Positions 21,745-32,301 of a DNA stretch of 64,000 nucleotides are shown here, in pieces. Each line of letters starts with the position of its first letter. The stretch's first letter is position 1. This stretch comes from Pseudomonas sp. URMO17WK12:I2 (GTDB taxonomy: Bacteria > Pseudomonadota > Gammaproteobacteria > Pseudomonadales > Pseudomonadaceae). The notes under the pieces are model-generated. The model had not been told where the DNA came from, made no database searches, and saw only the letters and a list, made by a program, of their open reading frames with translations. The stretch is from positions 372,001 through 436,000 of the forward strand of contig NZ_QKYW01000005.1 of assembly GCF_003253735.1 (NCBI RefSeq), read 5' to 3'. A program made the position numbers and the translations under genes.

Positions 21745-23139
21745 ATGGCGGTCTACAACTACGATGTCGTGGTACTGGGCTCCGGCCCTGCAGGTGAAGG
21801 GGCGGCGATGAACGCGGCCAAGGCCGGTCGCAAGGTGGCGGTGGTCGACGACCGCCGCGAAGTGGGCGGCAACTGCACCCACCTGGGCACCATCCCGTCG
21901 AAAGCGCTGCGCCATTCGGTGCGGCAGATCATGCAGTTCAACACCAACCCCATGTTCCGCCAGATCGGCGAGCCGCGCTGGTTCTCCTTCCCAGACGTGC
22001 TGAAAAGCGCCGAGCGGGTGATCGCCAAGCAGGTCACCTCGCGCACCGGCTACTACGCGCGCAACCGCATCGACGTGTTCTTCGGCACCGGCAGCTTCGC
22101 CGACGAGCAGACCATCGAAGTGGTCTGCCCCAACGGCGTATTGGAAACCCTGTCGGCCAAGCAGGTGATCATCGCTACCGGCTCGCGCCCGTATCGCCCG
22201 GCGGATGTCGACTTCAACCACCCGCGCGTCTACGACAGCGACACCATCCTTACCCTCAGTCATACCCCGCGCCGCCTGATCATCTACGGCGCCGGTGTGA
22301 TCGGCAGCGAGTACGCGTCGATCTTCAGCGGCCTGGGCGTGCTGGTCGACCTGATCGACAACCGCGACCAGTTGCTGAGCTTCCTCGATTCGGAAATCTC
22401 CGACGCCCTGAGCTACCACCTGCGTACCAACAACGTACTGATTCGACACAACGAAGAGTACGAGCGCATCGAGGGCCTGGACAACGGTGTGATCCTGCAC
22501 CTGAAGTCCGGCAAGAAGATCAAGGCCGATGCGCTGCTGTGGTGTAACGGGCGTACCGGCAACACCGACAAGCTGGGCCTGGAAAACATCGGCATCAACG
22601 TCAACAGCCGCGGCCAGGTACAGGTCGATGAGCACTATCGCACCGAAGTCTCCAATATCTATGCCGCAGGCGACGTGATCGGCTGGCCGAGTCTGGCCAG
22701 TGCCGCGGCCGACCAGGGCCGTTCAGCCGCTGGCAGCATCGTCGACAACGGCAGCTGGCGCATCGTCGACGACATTCCCACCGGCATCTACACCATTCCC
22801 GAGATCAGCTCGATCGGCAAGAACGAGCACGAGCTGACCAAGGCCAAGATCCCGTACGAAGTTGGCAAGGCGTTCTTCAAGAGCATGGCGCGGGCGCAGA
22901 TTTCCCACGAGCCGGTGGGCATGCTGAAGATCCTCTTCCACCGCGAAACCCTGGAAGTGCTCGGCGTGCACTGCTTCGGTTACCAGGCGTCGGAGATCGT
23001 GCATATCGGCCAGGCGATCATGAACCAGAAGGGCGAGGCGAATACCCTCAAGTACTTCGTCAACACCACCTTCAACTATCCGACCATGGCGGAAGCCTAT
23101 CGGGTGGCGGCGTTCGATGGCCTCAACCGGCTTTTTTGA
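21745..23139 (+). CDS. sthA: Soluble pyridine nucleotide transhydrogenase
   Basis: A 464-residue flavoprotein that transfers hydride between NADPH and NAD+ in the cytoplasm. It has the FAD motif [13 protein letters not shown] and the NAD(P) motif [15 protein letters not shown]. In the site where disulfide reductases have C-x4-C it reads [10 protein letters not shown] (Cys44, Thr49), the hallmark that distinguishes SthA from lipoamide dehydrogenase. GAGGAG (21734-21739) selects the ATG at 21745 over an in-frame GTG six bases upstream. It has its own gap of 126 bases after nqrM. Confidence 0.96.
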   Translation: MAVYNYDVVVLGSGPAGEGAAMNAAKAGRKVAVVDDRREVGGNCTHLGTIPSKALRHSVRQIMQFNTNPMFRQIGEPRWFSFPDVLKSAERVIAKQVTSRTGYYARNRIDVFFGTGSFADEQTIEVVCPNGVLETLSAKQVIIATGSRPYRPADVDFNHPRVYDSDTILTLSHTPRRLIIYGAGVIGSEYASIFSGLGVLVDLIDNRDQLLSFLDSEISDALSYHLRTNNVLIRHNEEYERIEGLDNGVILHLKSGKKIKADALLWCNGRTGNTDKLGLENIGINVNSRGQVQVDEHYRTEVSNIYAAGDVIGWPSLASAAADQGRSAAGSIVDNGSWRIVDDIPTGIYTIPEISSIGKNEHELTKAKIPYEVGKAFFKSMARAQISHEPVGMLKILFHRETLEVLGVHCFGYQASEIVHIGQAIMNQKGEANTLKYFVNTTFNYPTMAEAYRVAAFDGLNRLF

Positions 23140-23234
23140 GCGGCTCCGGCCGGCGGCCTGAGCCGGTCGGGGATCCGTTCGCCGACTCCCGCGACTGGCG
23201 CTGGCCAAACCGCGAGAGCGTCTGAGCAGGCCAG

Positions 23235-23263
23235 AAACCGATCCCTTGTGGATCGGTTTTTTT
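23235..23263 (+). terminator. Rho-independent terminator of sthA
   Basis: A 10-bp perfect stem (AAACCGATCC with GGATCGGTTT) around CTTGT, followed by a seven-T run. Confidence 0.95.
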
Positions 23264-23284
23264 ATGGGCGGCGCCAGCTCGGTT

Positions 23285-23803
23285 TCAGCTGCGGGCTTGC
23301 AGATAGGCCGCTAGATGCTCGACGAGCAGTGCCAGTGCCGCGTCCACCGGCAGTCGAGCGGTATCGAGTGTCAATGGCGCGTGTGGCCAGGGCTCGTACG
23401 CATGGGCCATGACCGATTGCCAGTCTGGTACCACCAGTCCAGGCACGTCGCTGACTCTCGACTCCACGCGCTGGCGATGCTGATCGCTGTCCGAACAGAT
23501 GATCTGTACGTTCAGCAGGGGGCACCCAGCCTGAGTGGCGGTGGCTGCCCAGGCCTCACGGCTTTCCGCGACGGGGTTGACGCAGTCGGCGATCACCTTG
23601 AGCCCAGTCTTGAGGTTATCCAGCGCGATGGTGTTGGCTACCTGGTAGCCACTGGCGTCGACGGCGTGTCTGAGTGCACCACTGTTACGCAGTGCCTGCT
23701 CGATGCTGTCGATGCGCAGGTAGACGGCGCCGAGATGAGTGGCCAGGGCTTTGGCCAGCGTGCTCTTGCCGGTGCCGGGCAGGCCGCTGAAGACGATCAG
23801 CAT
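23285..23803 (-). CDS. P-loop AAA-type kinase, zeta-toxin/gluconate-kinase-like
   Basis: A 172-residue P-loop protein. Walker A is GLPGTGKST at residues 7-15; RIDSIEQALR at about 30 resembles the substrate-binding Asp of small-molecule kinases; IADCVNPVAESREAW at about 90 resembles a Walker B/LID-side segment. The open frame begins at 23899, but MLIVFSGLPGTGKST is the natural N-terminus and the extension covers a REP element. The substrate cannot be told. It is the last gene of the minus-strand group ending at 23285. Confidence 0.75.
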   Translation of the reverse strand: MLIVFSGLPGTGKSTLAKALATHLGAVYLRIDSIEQALRNSGALRHAVDASGYQVANTIALDNLKTGLKVIADCVNPVAESREAWAATATQAGCPLLNVQIICSDSDQHRQRVESRVSDVPGLVVPDWQSVMAHAYEPWPHAPLTLDTARLPVDAALALLVEHLAAYLQARS

Positions 23804-23842
23804 GGTCGGTCCTTCTGATTCTTGAGCAGCACCCGGGCTTAT

Positions 23843-23890
23843 GTGGGAACGGGCCGTGCCCGTGATTTCGCGCGCATGGCGCGCTCCCAC
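23843..23890. repeat. REP-type inverted repeat
   Basis: GTGGGAACGGGC...GCCCGTGA followed by CGCGCATGGCGCGCTCCCAC: the outer GTGGGA/TCCCAC arms pair. Same class as 8769-8835. It sits between the kinase gene and the phosphodiesterase gene. Confidence 0.75.
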
Positions 23891-23919
23891 ATGTTGCATA
23901 TGTCACCGCGCTACTGCGC

Positions 23920-24639
23920 TTAGCCGCGCAATGTGCTCACGGCGATACCGGGAAAGTCGGTGATGATGCTGTCCACACCGAAGTCCGCGAGGCGGCGCAT
24001 CAGGGCGGGTTCGTTGACCGTCCACACCGATACGTGCAGGCCGGCCTTCTGCGCCTTGAGCAGGCGTTCCGGGGTGCACAGCGTCCAGTTCAGGGCCAGC
24101 AGGTCGCAGCCGTAGTGGCGCGCCACCTTGATCGGGTCCAGCCAGGCGTATTCGGCGACCAGGCCGCGTCCCAGGTGCGGGGTCAGGCGTTGGGCGGCGC
24201 TCAGCACTTCGCGGGAGCTGGAAGTGATGGTGATCTTGTCGTCCAGCCCAAAGCGCCGGCTGAGCAGGGCGATGGCCTCCACGGTGCGCGCGGCACGGAC
24301 TTTGGAGGCGCTCTTGACCTCCAGTTGCCAGTGTTCGAAATCGCACTGCTCGAACAGTTCGCTCAGCCGTGGAATAGGGCAGGGATGACGCCAGCCCGGG
24401 CCGCCGCGGCGGGCGTCGTAGTGCACCAGGTCGGCGGCATCGTGCTCGACCACCTTGCCGCGCTGGCCGGTGGTGCGCTTGAGCGTCGGGTCATGGATGA
24501 CCATCAGCTCGCCGTCGCGTGACAGGTGCAGATCCAGCTCGCAGCGGCGCACGCCGTGCTCCAGGCACTGCTGAAAGCTGACCAGGGTGTTTTCCGGGGC
24601 TTCGCCCTTGGCGCCGCGATGGCCGTAGATCAGGGTCAC
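23920..24639 (-). CDS. Glycerophosphodiester phosphodiesterase
   Basis: A 239-residue GDPD-family enzyme, cytoplasmic (UgpQ-like), hydrolysing glycerophosphodiesters to glycerol-3-phosphate and alcohol. Motifs: IYGHRGAKGEAPENTLVSF with the catalytic His-Arg near residue 8, CELDLHLSRDGELMVIHDP with metal ligands and the second catalytic His near 50, and LEVKSASK near 107. No signal peptide. It is spaced 9 bases after the small exported protein gene 24649-24945, so cotranscription is likely. Confidence 0.92.
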   Translation of the reverse strand: MTLIYGHRGAKGEAPENTLVSFQQCLEHGVRRCELDLHLSRDGELMVIHDPTLKRTTGQRGKVVEHDAADLVHYDARRGGPGWRHPCPIPRLSELFEQCDFEHWQLEVKSASKVRAARTVEAIALLSRRFGLDDKITITSSSREVLSAAQRLTPHLGRGLVAEYAWLDPIKVARHYGCDLLALNWTLCTPERLLKAQKAGLHVSVWTVNEPALMRRLADFGVDSIITDFPGIAVSTLRG

Positions 24640-24648
24640 GGTTGCTCC

Positions 24649-24945
24649 TTACTCGGTGGCGGTGGTGCGCGGTTGCTGGTGGCGCACGCTGTCGATCACA
24701 TGATCGTATTCGAAGTAGACGCTGAATTCGCGGTAGTCCCAGCGGGTGATCGGTGGTTTGCCGACCGCGGGGTGTTCTTCATCGGCGAGGCCGAAGCGCT
24801 CCAGCACCGAACGCTTGGACTGGCCCTTTTGCGGCACCTCGGTGAGGTCGGCGCCTTGCTGACCGATGGGAATCGTCAGGGTGTCGGCCTGGGCTGCCAG
24901 GGGCAGCAAGCAGATCAGCGCACGCAGCAGTCGGGAAGGGGTCAT
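24649..24945 (-). CDS. Small exported hypothetical protein
   Basis: A 98-residue protein with a signal peptide (about residues 1-20, LICLLPLAAQADT, cleavage after AQA likely) and a mature part reading TLTIPIGQQGADLTEVPQKGQSKRSVLERFGLADE, then WDYREFSVYFEYDHVIDSV. No cysteine or catalytic motif is visible. The R-x-x-VLERFG-x-P-type segment recalls small periplasmic proteins that annotation pipelines label phosphodiesterase only from their neighbour; I do not support that label. It begins in an ATGA overlap with the PilZ-like gene. Confidence 0.75.
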   Translation of the reverse strand: MTPSRLLRALICLLPLAAQADTLTIPIGQQGADLTEVPQKGQSKRSVLERFGLADEEHPAVGKPPITRWDYREFSVYFEYDHVIDSVRHQQPRTTATE

Positions 24946-25514
24946 GTGAGTTCCTCGCGGGCCTGGCGGCGCTCCTGCGCCTGACGCTGCAGGATATGCC
25001 GGGCGAGCAACTGGCGCTGTGCGTCAGTCAGCGCTTCGAACTCGGCGCCGATCTCGAACTGCCCCTCACGTTCGTTGCAATGCAGCACCTTGGCGCGCAG
25101 CAACAGGCCGAGTGCCTGGGGCATCAGCACCATCTTCATGGCCAGGTGGCTGTCGACCGTTACCGGTTGTGCGTGAAGAAAACTGATGCCGCCCTCGGAC
25201 AGGGTGACCCGCTTGGGCGGGCCGATATCGCGCAGCAGGCTCTGGGCCATGGCCTGGCCGAGCAGGTCGATACGCTTGTTGACCACCTTGAGGTAGCCCG
25301 CCAGGGTGCGGTCGCGCTCGCTGATGTTGCGCAGCAGGTGCTGGGATTCGAAATCCATCAGGTGCAGTTCGCTGAGCAGGTTGAACAGTGGCGAGGCGTC
25401 GTGGAGCTCGTCACTGGCCAAGGCTTCGGCGCCGGCCAACGGGGTGAAATCCAGTGCGATCGTGTCCTCGATACGGTAGTATTCGCGGCGATCGTTTTCG
25501 TCTTGAGTCGGCAT
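24942..25514 (-). CDS. PilZ-like domain protein, putative c-di-GMP receptor
   Basis: A 190-residue cytoplasmic protein. The N-terminus has DRREYYRIED, giving the R-x3-R type motif of PilZ domains; VTLSEGGISFLHAQ near residue 110 takes the place of the D/N-x-S-x-x-G motif, with Thr at the D/N position. A helical segment of about 80 residues (LFNLLSELHLMDFESQHLLRNISERDRTLAGYL) lies between. The C-terminus is basic and helical. Binding of c-di-GMP is an inference, weakened by the changed motif. It is divergent from lolC. Confidence 0.75.
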   Translation of the reverse strand: MPTQDENDRREYYRIEDTIALDFTPLAGAEALASDELHDASPLFNLLSELHLMDFESQHLLRNISERDRTLAGYLKVVNKRIDLLGQAMAQSLLRDIGPPKRVTLSEGGISFLHAQPVTVDSHLAMKMVLMPQALGLLLRAKVLHCNEREGQFEIGAEFEALTDAQRQLLARHILQRQAQERRQAREELT

Positions 25515-25609
25515 GGCGAACCCATGGCAGCAGTGGTGGTCAGAGTGTAAGGCCGCTCGCCAGACCCCGCCACAAGGACGTTTCTCTTTCCTTCGAACAA
25601 GCGCCCCAC

Positions 25610-26852
25610 ATGTTCAGACCCCTGTCCGTTTTTCTCGGTACGCGCTACACGCGGGCCAAGCGTCGCAACCACTTCGTTTCGTTCATTTCCCTGACCTCGA
25701 TGATCGGGCTGGCACTCGGTGTGCTGGTGATGATTCTGGTGCTGTCGGTGATGAACGGCTTCGACCATGAAATGCGCACCCGGGTGCTGGGCATGGTGCC
25801 CCACGCGACCATCGAGAGCGCCACGCCGATCACCGACTGGCAGCGCCTGGCCGACCGTGCGCTGAAGAACCCGCAGGTGCTCGCCGTCGCCCCGTTCAGC
25901 CAGATGCAGGGCCTGTTGACCAACGACGGCAAGGTGCAGAAGGTGCTGATCAACGCCGTGGATCCGGTCGAGGAGCCCAAGGTATCGATCATCGGCGACT
26001 TCTTCCGCGAGGGCCGTCTCGATGATCTGCAGCCCGGCAGCTTCGGCATCGTCATCGGCGACAAGGCGGCCGACAAGCTCGGTGTCGGCCTGGGCGACAA
26101 GATCACTTTCGTGGCGCCGGAAGTCACCGTCACCCCGGGTGGTGTGTTTCCGCGCCTGAAGCGCTTTACCGTGGTCGGCATCTTTCATGTCGGCGCCGGC
26201 GAAATCGATGGTTTCATGGCCATGACCCATGTCCAGGACCTGGCCCGCCTGCAGCGTCACAAGCCTGATCAGGTGCAGGGCATCCGCCTCAAGTTCGCCG
26301 ATCTGTTCCAGGCGCCGCGCACCGCCTGGCAACTGGCCCAGAGCTTTGGCCAGGATGATTACCTGGCCCGCGACTGGACGCGCACCCATGGCAACCTGTA
26401 TCAGGCCATCCGTATGGAAAAAGCCATGATCGGTCTGCTCTTGCTGCTGATCGTCGCCGTCGCTGCGTTCAATATCATTTCCACGCTGGTGATGGTGGTC
26501 ACCGACAAGAAGGGCGATATCGCCATCCTGCGCACCCTGGGCGCCACCCCCATGCAGATCATGGCCACCTTCATGGTGCAGGGCACGGTGATCGGCGTGA
26601 TCGGCACCGTCATCGGCGCGGTGCTGGGCATTCTCGCGGCGCTGAACATCAGCGCCATCATCGCTGGCGTCGAGCGCCTGCTGGGCTTCAAGTTTCTCAA
26701 CGCCGATGTGTACTTCATTGACTACCTGCCGTCGCAGCTGATGCTCGCCGACGTGGTGCAGGTCTGTGGTGCGGCATTGGTGTTGAGTTTCCTCGCTACT
26801 CTTTATCCGGCCTGGCGCGCGGCGCGCACCCAGCCCGCGGAGGCATTACGTT

Positions 26853-26860
<8 letters not shown>
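25610..26860 (+). CDS. lolC: Lipoprotein-releasing ABC transporter permease LolC
   Basis: A 416-residue permease with an N-terminal membrane segment, a periplasmic domain of about 200 residues and three C-terminal membrane segments, the LolC/LolE fold (FtsX-like). LolCDE extracts lipoproteins from the inner membrane and hands them to LolA. The open frame begins at 25454, but [22 protein letters not shown] matches the paralogue at 27557, fixing the start at 25610 despite a weak ribosome site. It overlaps lolD by 8 bases. Assignment as C rather than E is by position only. Confidence 0.93.
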
Positions 26861-27556
<696 letters not shown>

Positions 27557-27557
<1 letters not shown>

Positions 27558-28801
27558 TGTTTCGCCCGCTGAGTGTCTTCATCGGCCTGCGCTACACCCG
27601 CGCCAAGCGCCGCAACCACTTCATCTCGTTCATATCCCTGACCTCGATGATCGGCCTGTCCCTGGGTGTGCTGGCGATGATCGTGGTGCTGTCGGTGATG
27701 AACGGCTTTCACCGGGAAATGAGCTCGCGGATTCTCGGCATGGTGCCCCACGCGACCATCGCCGGTTCGCCAGCCCTGGCCGACTGGCAGGCACCGGCCA
27801 AGGTCGCTCTGCAGAATCCGCAGGTCGAGGCGGCAGTGCCGTTCGCCGAGCTGGAAGGCATGCTGTCATACCGCGGTGTGATGCAGCCGATTCAGCTGCA
27901 TGGCATCGACCCGGCGCTGGAACCGAAGGTCTCGATCATCGGTGACCACATGGTGCAGGGCCGCCTCGGCGACCTGCGCGAAGGCGAGTACGGGGTGATC
28001 ATCGGTGAGATCACCGCGCGGCGCTTCCAGCTGCAGATCGGTGATCGTCTGGCCCTGATCGTCCCGGAGGTCAGTTCGGTGCCTGGCGGTATCACGCCGC
28101 GCATGCAGCGCCTCAACGTGGTCGGCATCTTCAAGGTCGGCGCCGATCTGGACAGCTCGCTGGCATTGATCAACGTCGCCGATGCGGCGCAGATCCAGCG
28201 CCTCGACCCGGGTTCGGTGCAGAGCATTCGCCTCAAGCTCAAGAACCTGTATCAGTCGCCCCAGGTTGCCGCTGCGATTGCCAAGCAGCTGGGCGAGGGC
28301 TACCACGCCAGCGACTGGACGCAGACCCAGGGCAGCCTGTTCAGCGCCATGAAAATGGAAAAGACCATGATTGGTCTGCTGCTGCTGCTGATCGTCGCGG
28401 TGGCGGCCTTCAACATCATCGCCACGCTGATCATGGTGGTCGCCGACAAGGGCGCCGATATCGCCATCCTGCGTACCCTGGGGGCCACGCCCCGGCAGAT
28501 CATGGGCATTTTCATGGTGCAGGGCACCGTGATCGGGGTCATCGGCACGCTGATCGGCGGCGTGCTCGGGGTGCTGGCGGCGCTCAACGTCAGCGAGTTG
28601 GTGGGCTGGCTGGAGCGGGTCAGCGGCCAGCACGTGTTCAGCTCCGACGTGTATTTCATCAGCACCTTGCCGTCGGAGCTGCAGGTCGCCGACGTGGTGT
28701 TGATCTGCAGCGCCGCGCTGACCCTGAGCTTCCTCGCCACGCTGTATCCGTCCTGGCGCGCGTCGCGTACTCAGCCGGCCGAGGCATTGCGTTACGAATG
28801 A
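27557..28801 (+). CDS. lolE: Lipoprotein-releasing ABC transporter permease LolE
   Basis: A 414-residue permease paralogous to LolC over its full length. The first 60 residues and the membrane segments around [26 protein letters not shown] are nearly identical to LolC, while the periplasmic domains differ more. Together with LolC it forms the heterodimeric membrane part. It ends the lolCDE operon before the terminator at 28837. Confidence 0.94.
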
Positions 28802-28836
28802 CGGCCGCCGCGTCGTCATCAGCCTGCTAGGCTCGA

Positions 28837-28866
28837 AAGGCCGCTATGAAAATAGCGGCCTTGTGC
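28837..28866 (+). terminator. Hairpin terminator of lolCDE
   Basis: A perfect 11-bp stem (AAGGCCGCTAT and its complement) with a GAAA tetraloop, followed by a weak T-rich stretch. Confidence 0.75.
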
Positions 28867-28900
28867 TTTCTGCCCCTTTGATTCCACAAGCGGGACGCCC

Positions 28901-31147
28901 ATGGAAGGGACGCGAACAGGCGACTTGCGCAGCGCGTTACTGGCACTGGCCGCCGGCCTTGTGCTGCTGCGCTTTGTGCCGCAACTGCCAGCTACCTCGC
29001 TGCTGCTGGCGTTCGCGCTGCTCGGGCTGCTGCTGTTGCCGTTTCGCGGTCACCTGATCGGCCTGTTTCTGCTCGGGTTCAGCTGGGCGTGCCTGTCGGC
29101 CCAATGGGCACTGGATGATCGCCTGGATCCCGAACTGGACGGCCGCACGCTGTGGCTGGAGGGCAGGGTGGTCGATCTGCCGGATGTGCGGGAGGGCGTG
29201 GTGCGCTTTCACCTGGCCGAGGCGCAGTCACGGCGTGCCGAGCTGCCGCAACTGCTGCGTTTGTCCTGGTATGGCGGGCCACAGATTCGCGCCGGTGAGG
29301 TCTGGCGTCTGGCGGTGAACCTCAAACGGCCCCATGGGCTGGTCAATCCGCAGTCCTTCGATTACGAGGCCTGGCTCCTGGCGCAGCGAATCGGCGGCGT
29401 GGGCACCATCAAGTCCGGCCAGCGCCTGAGCGAAGCGGGCGGCGGCGCGGCGTGGCGCGATGGGGTACGCCAACAGATGCTCGGCAAGGACCCCCATGGT
29501 CGCGCCGGTGGGCTGGCCGCCCTGGTGCTGGGCGACAGCTCGGGCCTGTCGGTAACCGACTGGCGGGTGCTGCAGGACACCGGCACGGTGCACCTGCTGG
29601 TGATTTCCGGGCAGCACGTGACCTTGGTGGCAGGGATGTTCTACGGCCTGGTGTTCTGGCTGGCCCGGCTGGGTTGGTGGCCGCGTGCGCTGCCTTGGCT
29701 GCCGACGGCCTGTCTGCTGGGCTTCGCCTCGGCGCTGGGCTACAGCCTGCTGGCCGGTTTCGAGGTGCCGGTACAGCGGGCCTGCGCGATGATCGGCCTG
29801 GTGCTGCTGTGGCGCTGGCGCTTTCGCCACCTGGGCGTCACCTTGCCGTTGTTGATGGCACTGGTCGCGGTGCTGCTCCTGGAGCCCTTGGCGGTGCTGC
29901 AGCCAGGCTTCTGGCTCTCGTTCGGCGCGGTGGGTCTGCTGATTCTGATCTTCGCCGCGCGCCTGGGGGCCTGGGCCTGGTGGCGAACCTTGGGGCGCGC
30001 CCAGTGGGCGATGACCGTGGGTCTGTTGCCGATGCTGCTGGCGCTCGGCCTGCCGATCAGTGCCAGCAGCCCGCTGGCCAACCTGCTCGCCGTGCCCTGG
30101 GTGGGCTTCGCGGTAGTGCCGCTGGCGCTACTCGGCACCTTGCTGCTGCCGGTGCCCTGGCTCGGCGAAGGGCTGCTCTGGCTGGCCGGCTTCTCACTGG
30201 AGTGGCTGTTCCGCCTGCTCGGCTTGATGGCCGCATGGCTGCCGGCCTGGTTACCCAGCGATCTGCCGTTGTGGGGCTGGCTGCTGGTGGCGCTGGGCGC
30301 GCTGTTCATCCTGTTACCCAGCGGCGTGCCGTTGCGTAGCCTGGGGCTGCTCCTGCTGCTGCCTTTAGTGTTCACGCCGGTAGAGCGGCCCGCTGAGCAG
30401 CGCGCCGAGGTGTGGATGCTGGACGTCGGCCAGGGGCTGTCGATGCTGGTGCTGACCCGCCAGCATGCGCTGCTGTATGACGCTGGCCCCAGCTTTGGCG
30501 ATTTCGACCTGGGTGAGCGGGTGGTGGTGCCTTCGTTGCGGGCGCTGGATGTGCGCGCGCTGGACATGCTGCTGATCAGCCACTCGGACAACGACCACTC
30601 CGGTGGCGCCGAGGCAGTGGTGCGGGGTATGCCGGTGCGGCGGGTAATCAGCGGCGAGGCGTCCGCGTTACCTGCCGGGCTTGCTGCCCAAACCTGTGGT
30701 GAGGCGCACTGGGCGTGGGACGGGGTGCAGTTCCGCACTTGGCGCTGGGGCGCCGCGACGAACAGCAACCAATCATCCTGCGTGCTGGTGGTCGAGGCGG
30801 CTGGCGAGCGCATCCTGTTGACCGGCGACATCGATGCGCGCGCCGAGCGCGCGTTGATCGACAGCGGTCACGAGCTGCAGGCTCGCTGGCTGGTGGCGCC
30901 GCATCACGGCAGCCGCAGTTCATCATCCTGGGCCTTGCTCAAGGCGGTGCAGCCTCAGGCGGTGCTTTATTCGCGGGGTAAACACAATGCCTATGGGCAT
31001 CCGCATCCCGCGGTGGTCTCCCGTTATCAGGCCTTCGAGGCCCGGGCCTACGACAGCGTCGAGACCGGCGCGCTGCGTATCGAGCTAGGCACCTTTGGCG
31101 AGCCGCAGGCGCTGCGTGAAATACCGCGATTCTGGCGGGAAAAATGA
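28901..31147 (+). CDS. comEC: ComEC/Rec2 family DNA uptake channel protein
   Basis: A 748-residue protein. The N-terminus has several membrane segments and a DUF4131-like OB region (LWLEGRVVDLPDVREGVVRF). The central Competence domain contains HLLVISGQHVTLVAGMFYGL near residue 233 and multiple hydrophobic helices. The C-terminal metallo-beta-lactamase-like domain has MLDVGQGLSMLV near 507, LLISHSDNDHSGGAEAV near 560 and VAPHHGSRSS near 668. ComEC carries single-stranded DNA across the inner membrane during transformation. No other competence gene is nearby. It lies between lolE and exbB as in P. aeruginosa. Confidence 0.93.
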   Translation: MEGTRTGDLRSALLALAAGLVLLRFVPQLPATSLLLAFALLGLLLLPFRGHLIGLFLLGFSWACLSAQWALDDRLDPELDGRTLWLEGRVVDLPDVREGVVRFHLAEAQSRRAELPQLLRLSWYGGPQIRAGEVWRLAVNLKRPHGLVNPQSFDYEAWLLAQRIGGVGTIKSGQRLSEAGGGAAWRDGVRQQMLGKDPHGRAGGLAALVLGDSSGLSVTDWRVLQDTGTVHLLVISGQHVTLVAGMFYGLVFWLARLGWWPRALPWLPTACLLGFASALGYSLLAGFEVPVQRACAMIGLVLLWRWRFRHLGVTLPLLMALVAVLLLEPLAVLQPGFWLSFGAVGLLILIFAARLGAWAWWRTLGRAQWAMTVGLLPMLLALGLPISASSPLANLLAVPWVGFAVVPLALLGTLLLPVPWLGEGLLWLAGFSLEWLFRLLGLMAAWLPAWLPSDLPLWGWLLVALGALFILLPSGVPLRSLGLLLLLPLVFTPVERPAEQRAEVWMLDVGQGLSMLVLTRQHALLYDAGPSFGDFDLGERVVVPSLRALDVRALDMLLISHSDNDHSGGAEAVVRGMPVRRVISGEASALPAGLAAQTCGEAHWAWDGVQFRTWRWGAATNSNQSSCVLVVEAAGERILLTGDIDARAERALIDSGHELQARWLVAPHHGSRSSSSWALLKAVQPQAVLYSRGKHNAYGHPHPAVVSRYQAFEARAYDSVETGALRIELGTFGEPQALREIPRFWREK

Positions 31148-31219
31148 GAACCGCAGCCGTCGGCGACATCACGGCCCTATGCTAGAGTGGCGCCACTTTT
31201 GCGAAGGGGATCTGCCACC

Positions 31220-31876
31220 GTGTGGGAACTGGTTAAATCTGGCGGCTGGGTAATGCTGCCGATCATTTTGTGTTCAATCGCCGCCCTGGGCATCATTGCC
31301 GAGCGCCTGTGGACGCTGCGCGTCAGCCGAGTGACACCGCCGCATCTGCTCGGGCAGGTATGGCGCTGGATCAAGGACAAGCAGCTCAACAGCCAGAAGC
31401 TCAAGGAGCTGCGCGCCGACTCGCCGCTGGGTGAGATTCTCGCCGCAGGTCTGGCCAACTCCAAGCATGGTCGCGAGATCATGAAGGAGTGCATCGAAGA
31501 GGCAGCGGCCCGTGTGGTGCACGAAATGGAGCGCTACCTCAATGCGCTGGGCACCATCGCCGGTATCGCGCCGCTGCTCGGTCTGCTCGGCACGGTGATC
31601 GCCATGATCGATATCTTCGGCTCGTTCATGGGCGGCAGCACCGCCAACCCGGCACTGCTCGCAGGTGGTATCGCCAAAGCGCTGATCACCACTGCGTCGG
31701 GCCTCACCGTGGCGATTCCTGCACTGTTCTTCCACCGCTTCCTGCAGCGCCGCGTCGATGAACTGGTCATCGGCATGGAGCAGGAAGCCATCAAACTGGT
31801 GGAAATGGTGCAGGGCGAACGTGACGTCGACCTCGCCGAGGAGCCCAAGCCGGCCAAGGGGAGCAAGAAAGCGTGA
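31220..31876 (+). CDS. exbB: MotA/TolQ/ExbB-family proton channel subunit
   Basis: A 218-residue protein with three membrane segments: one at about residues 10-30, and a pair in LNALGTIAGIAPLLGLLGTVIAMIDIF and GIAKALITTASGLTVAIPALFF. A GTG start at 31220 with AAGGGGA at 31204-31210 is chosen because VWELVKSGGWVMLPI is the family N-terminus. It pairs with exbD by a GTGA overlap. The following gene is lpxK, an arrangement shared with several gammaproteobacteria, so its energised partner may be an envelope or lipid transport process rather than a siderophore receptor. No tonB is present. Confidence 0.85.
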   Translation: MWELVKSGGWVMLPIILCSIAALGIIAERLWTLRVSRVTPPHLLGQVWRWIKDKQLNSQKLKELRADSPLGEILAAGLANSKHGREIMKECIEEAAARVVHEMERYLNALGTIAGIAPLLGLLGTVIAMIDIFGSFMGGSTANPALLAGGIAKALITTASGLTVAIPALFFHRFLQRRVDELVIGMEQEAIKLVEMVQGERDVDLAEEPKPAKGSKKA

Positions 31877-32301
31877 AGTTCAGACGTAGACGGCGCGAGC
31901 AGGTCGAGATCAATCTCGCCTCGCTGATCGACGTGGTGTTCATCCTGCTGCTGTTCTTCGTGGTAAGCACCACCTTCACCCGGGAAACCCGCATGCAGGT
32001 CGACCTGCCCGAGGCGGCCAGCGGCACGCCGCCGGAGCAGAGCGAGCTCAAGCAGCTGGAAGTGGTGATCTCGGCAGATGGCACCTTCTCGCTCAATGGC
32101 CAGGCCCTGATCAAGAACGATCTGGACAACCTGATGGCCGCCTTGCAGAAGGAGTCCGGCGGTGACAACAGCCTGCCGCTGACCATCAGCGCCGACGCCA
32201 AGACCAGCCATCAGTCGGTGATCACCGCCATGGATGCTGCCGGGAAGCTGGGCTTCGCGCACCTGCGCATCACCACGGTCGAGACCCAGGCAGCGCCCTG
32301 A
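31873..32301 (+). CDS. exbD: ExbD/TolR-family protein
   Basis: A 142-residue protein with a basic cytoplasmic N-terminus ([34 protein letters not shown]), in which the membrane Asp of LIDVVF is the proton-carrying residue, and a periplasmic domain of about 95 residues. GTG start overlapping exbB by 4 bases; its stop shares a base with the lpxK ATG. Partner of ExbB. Confidence 0.88.
   Translation: MKFRRRRREQVEINLASLIDVVFILLLFFVVSTTFTRETRMQVDLPEAASGTPPEQSELKQLEVVISADGTFSLNGQALIKNDLDNLMAALQKESGGDNSLPLTISADAKTSHQSVITAMDAAGKLGFAHLRITTVETQAAP

Noticed and set aside
23285..23803. Zeta-toxin of a toxin-antitoxin pair
   Set aside because: The P-loop kinase has no antitoxin partner beside it, and the core fits generic small-molecule kinases equally well.
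24649..24945. Label phosphodiesterase for the 98-residue exported protein
   Set aside because: Too small and without catalytic residues; the label would come from the neighbouring GDPD gene.
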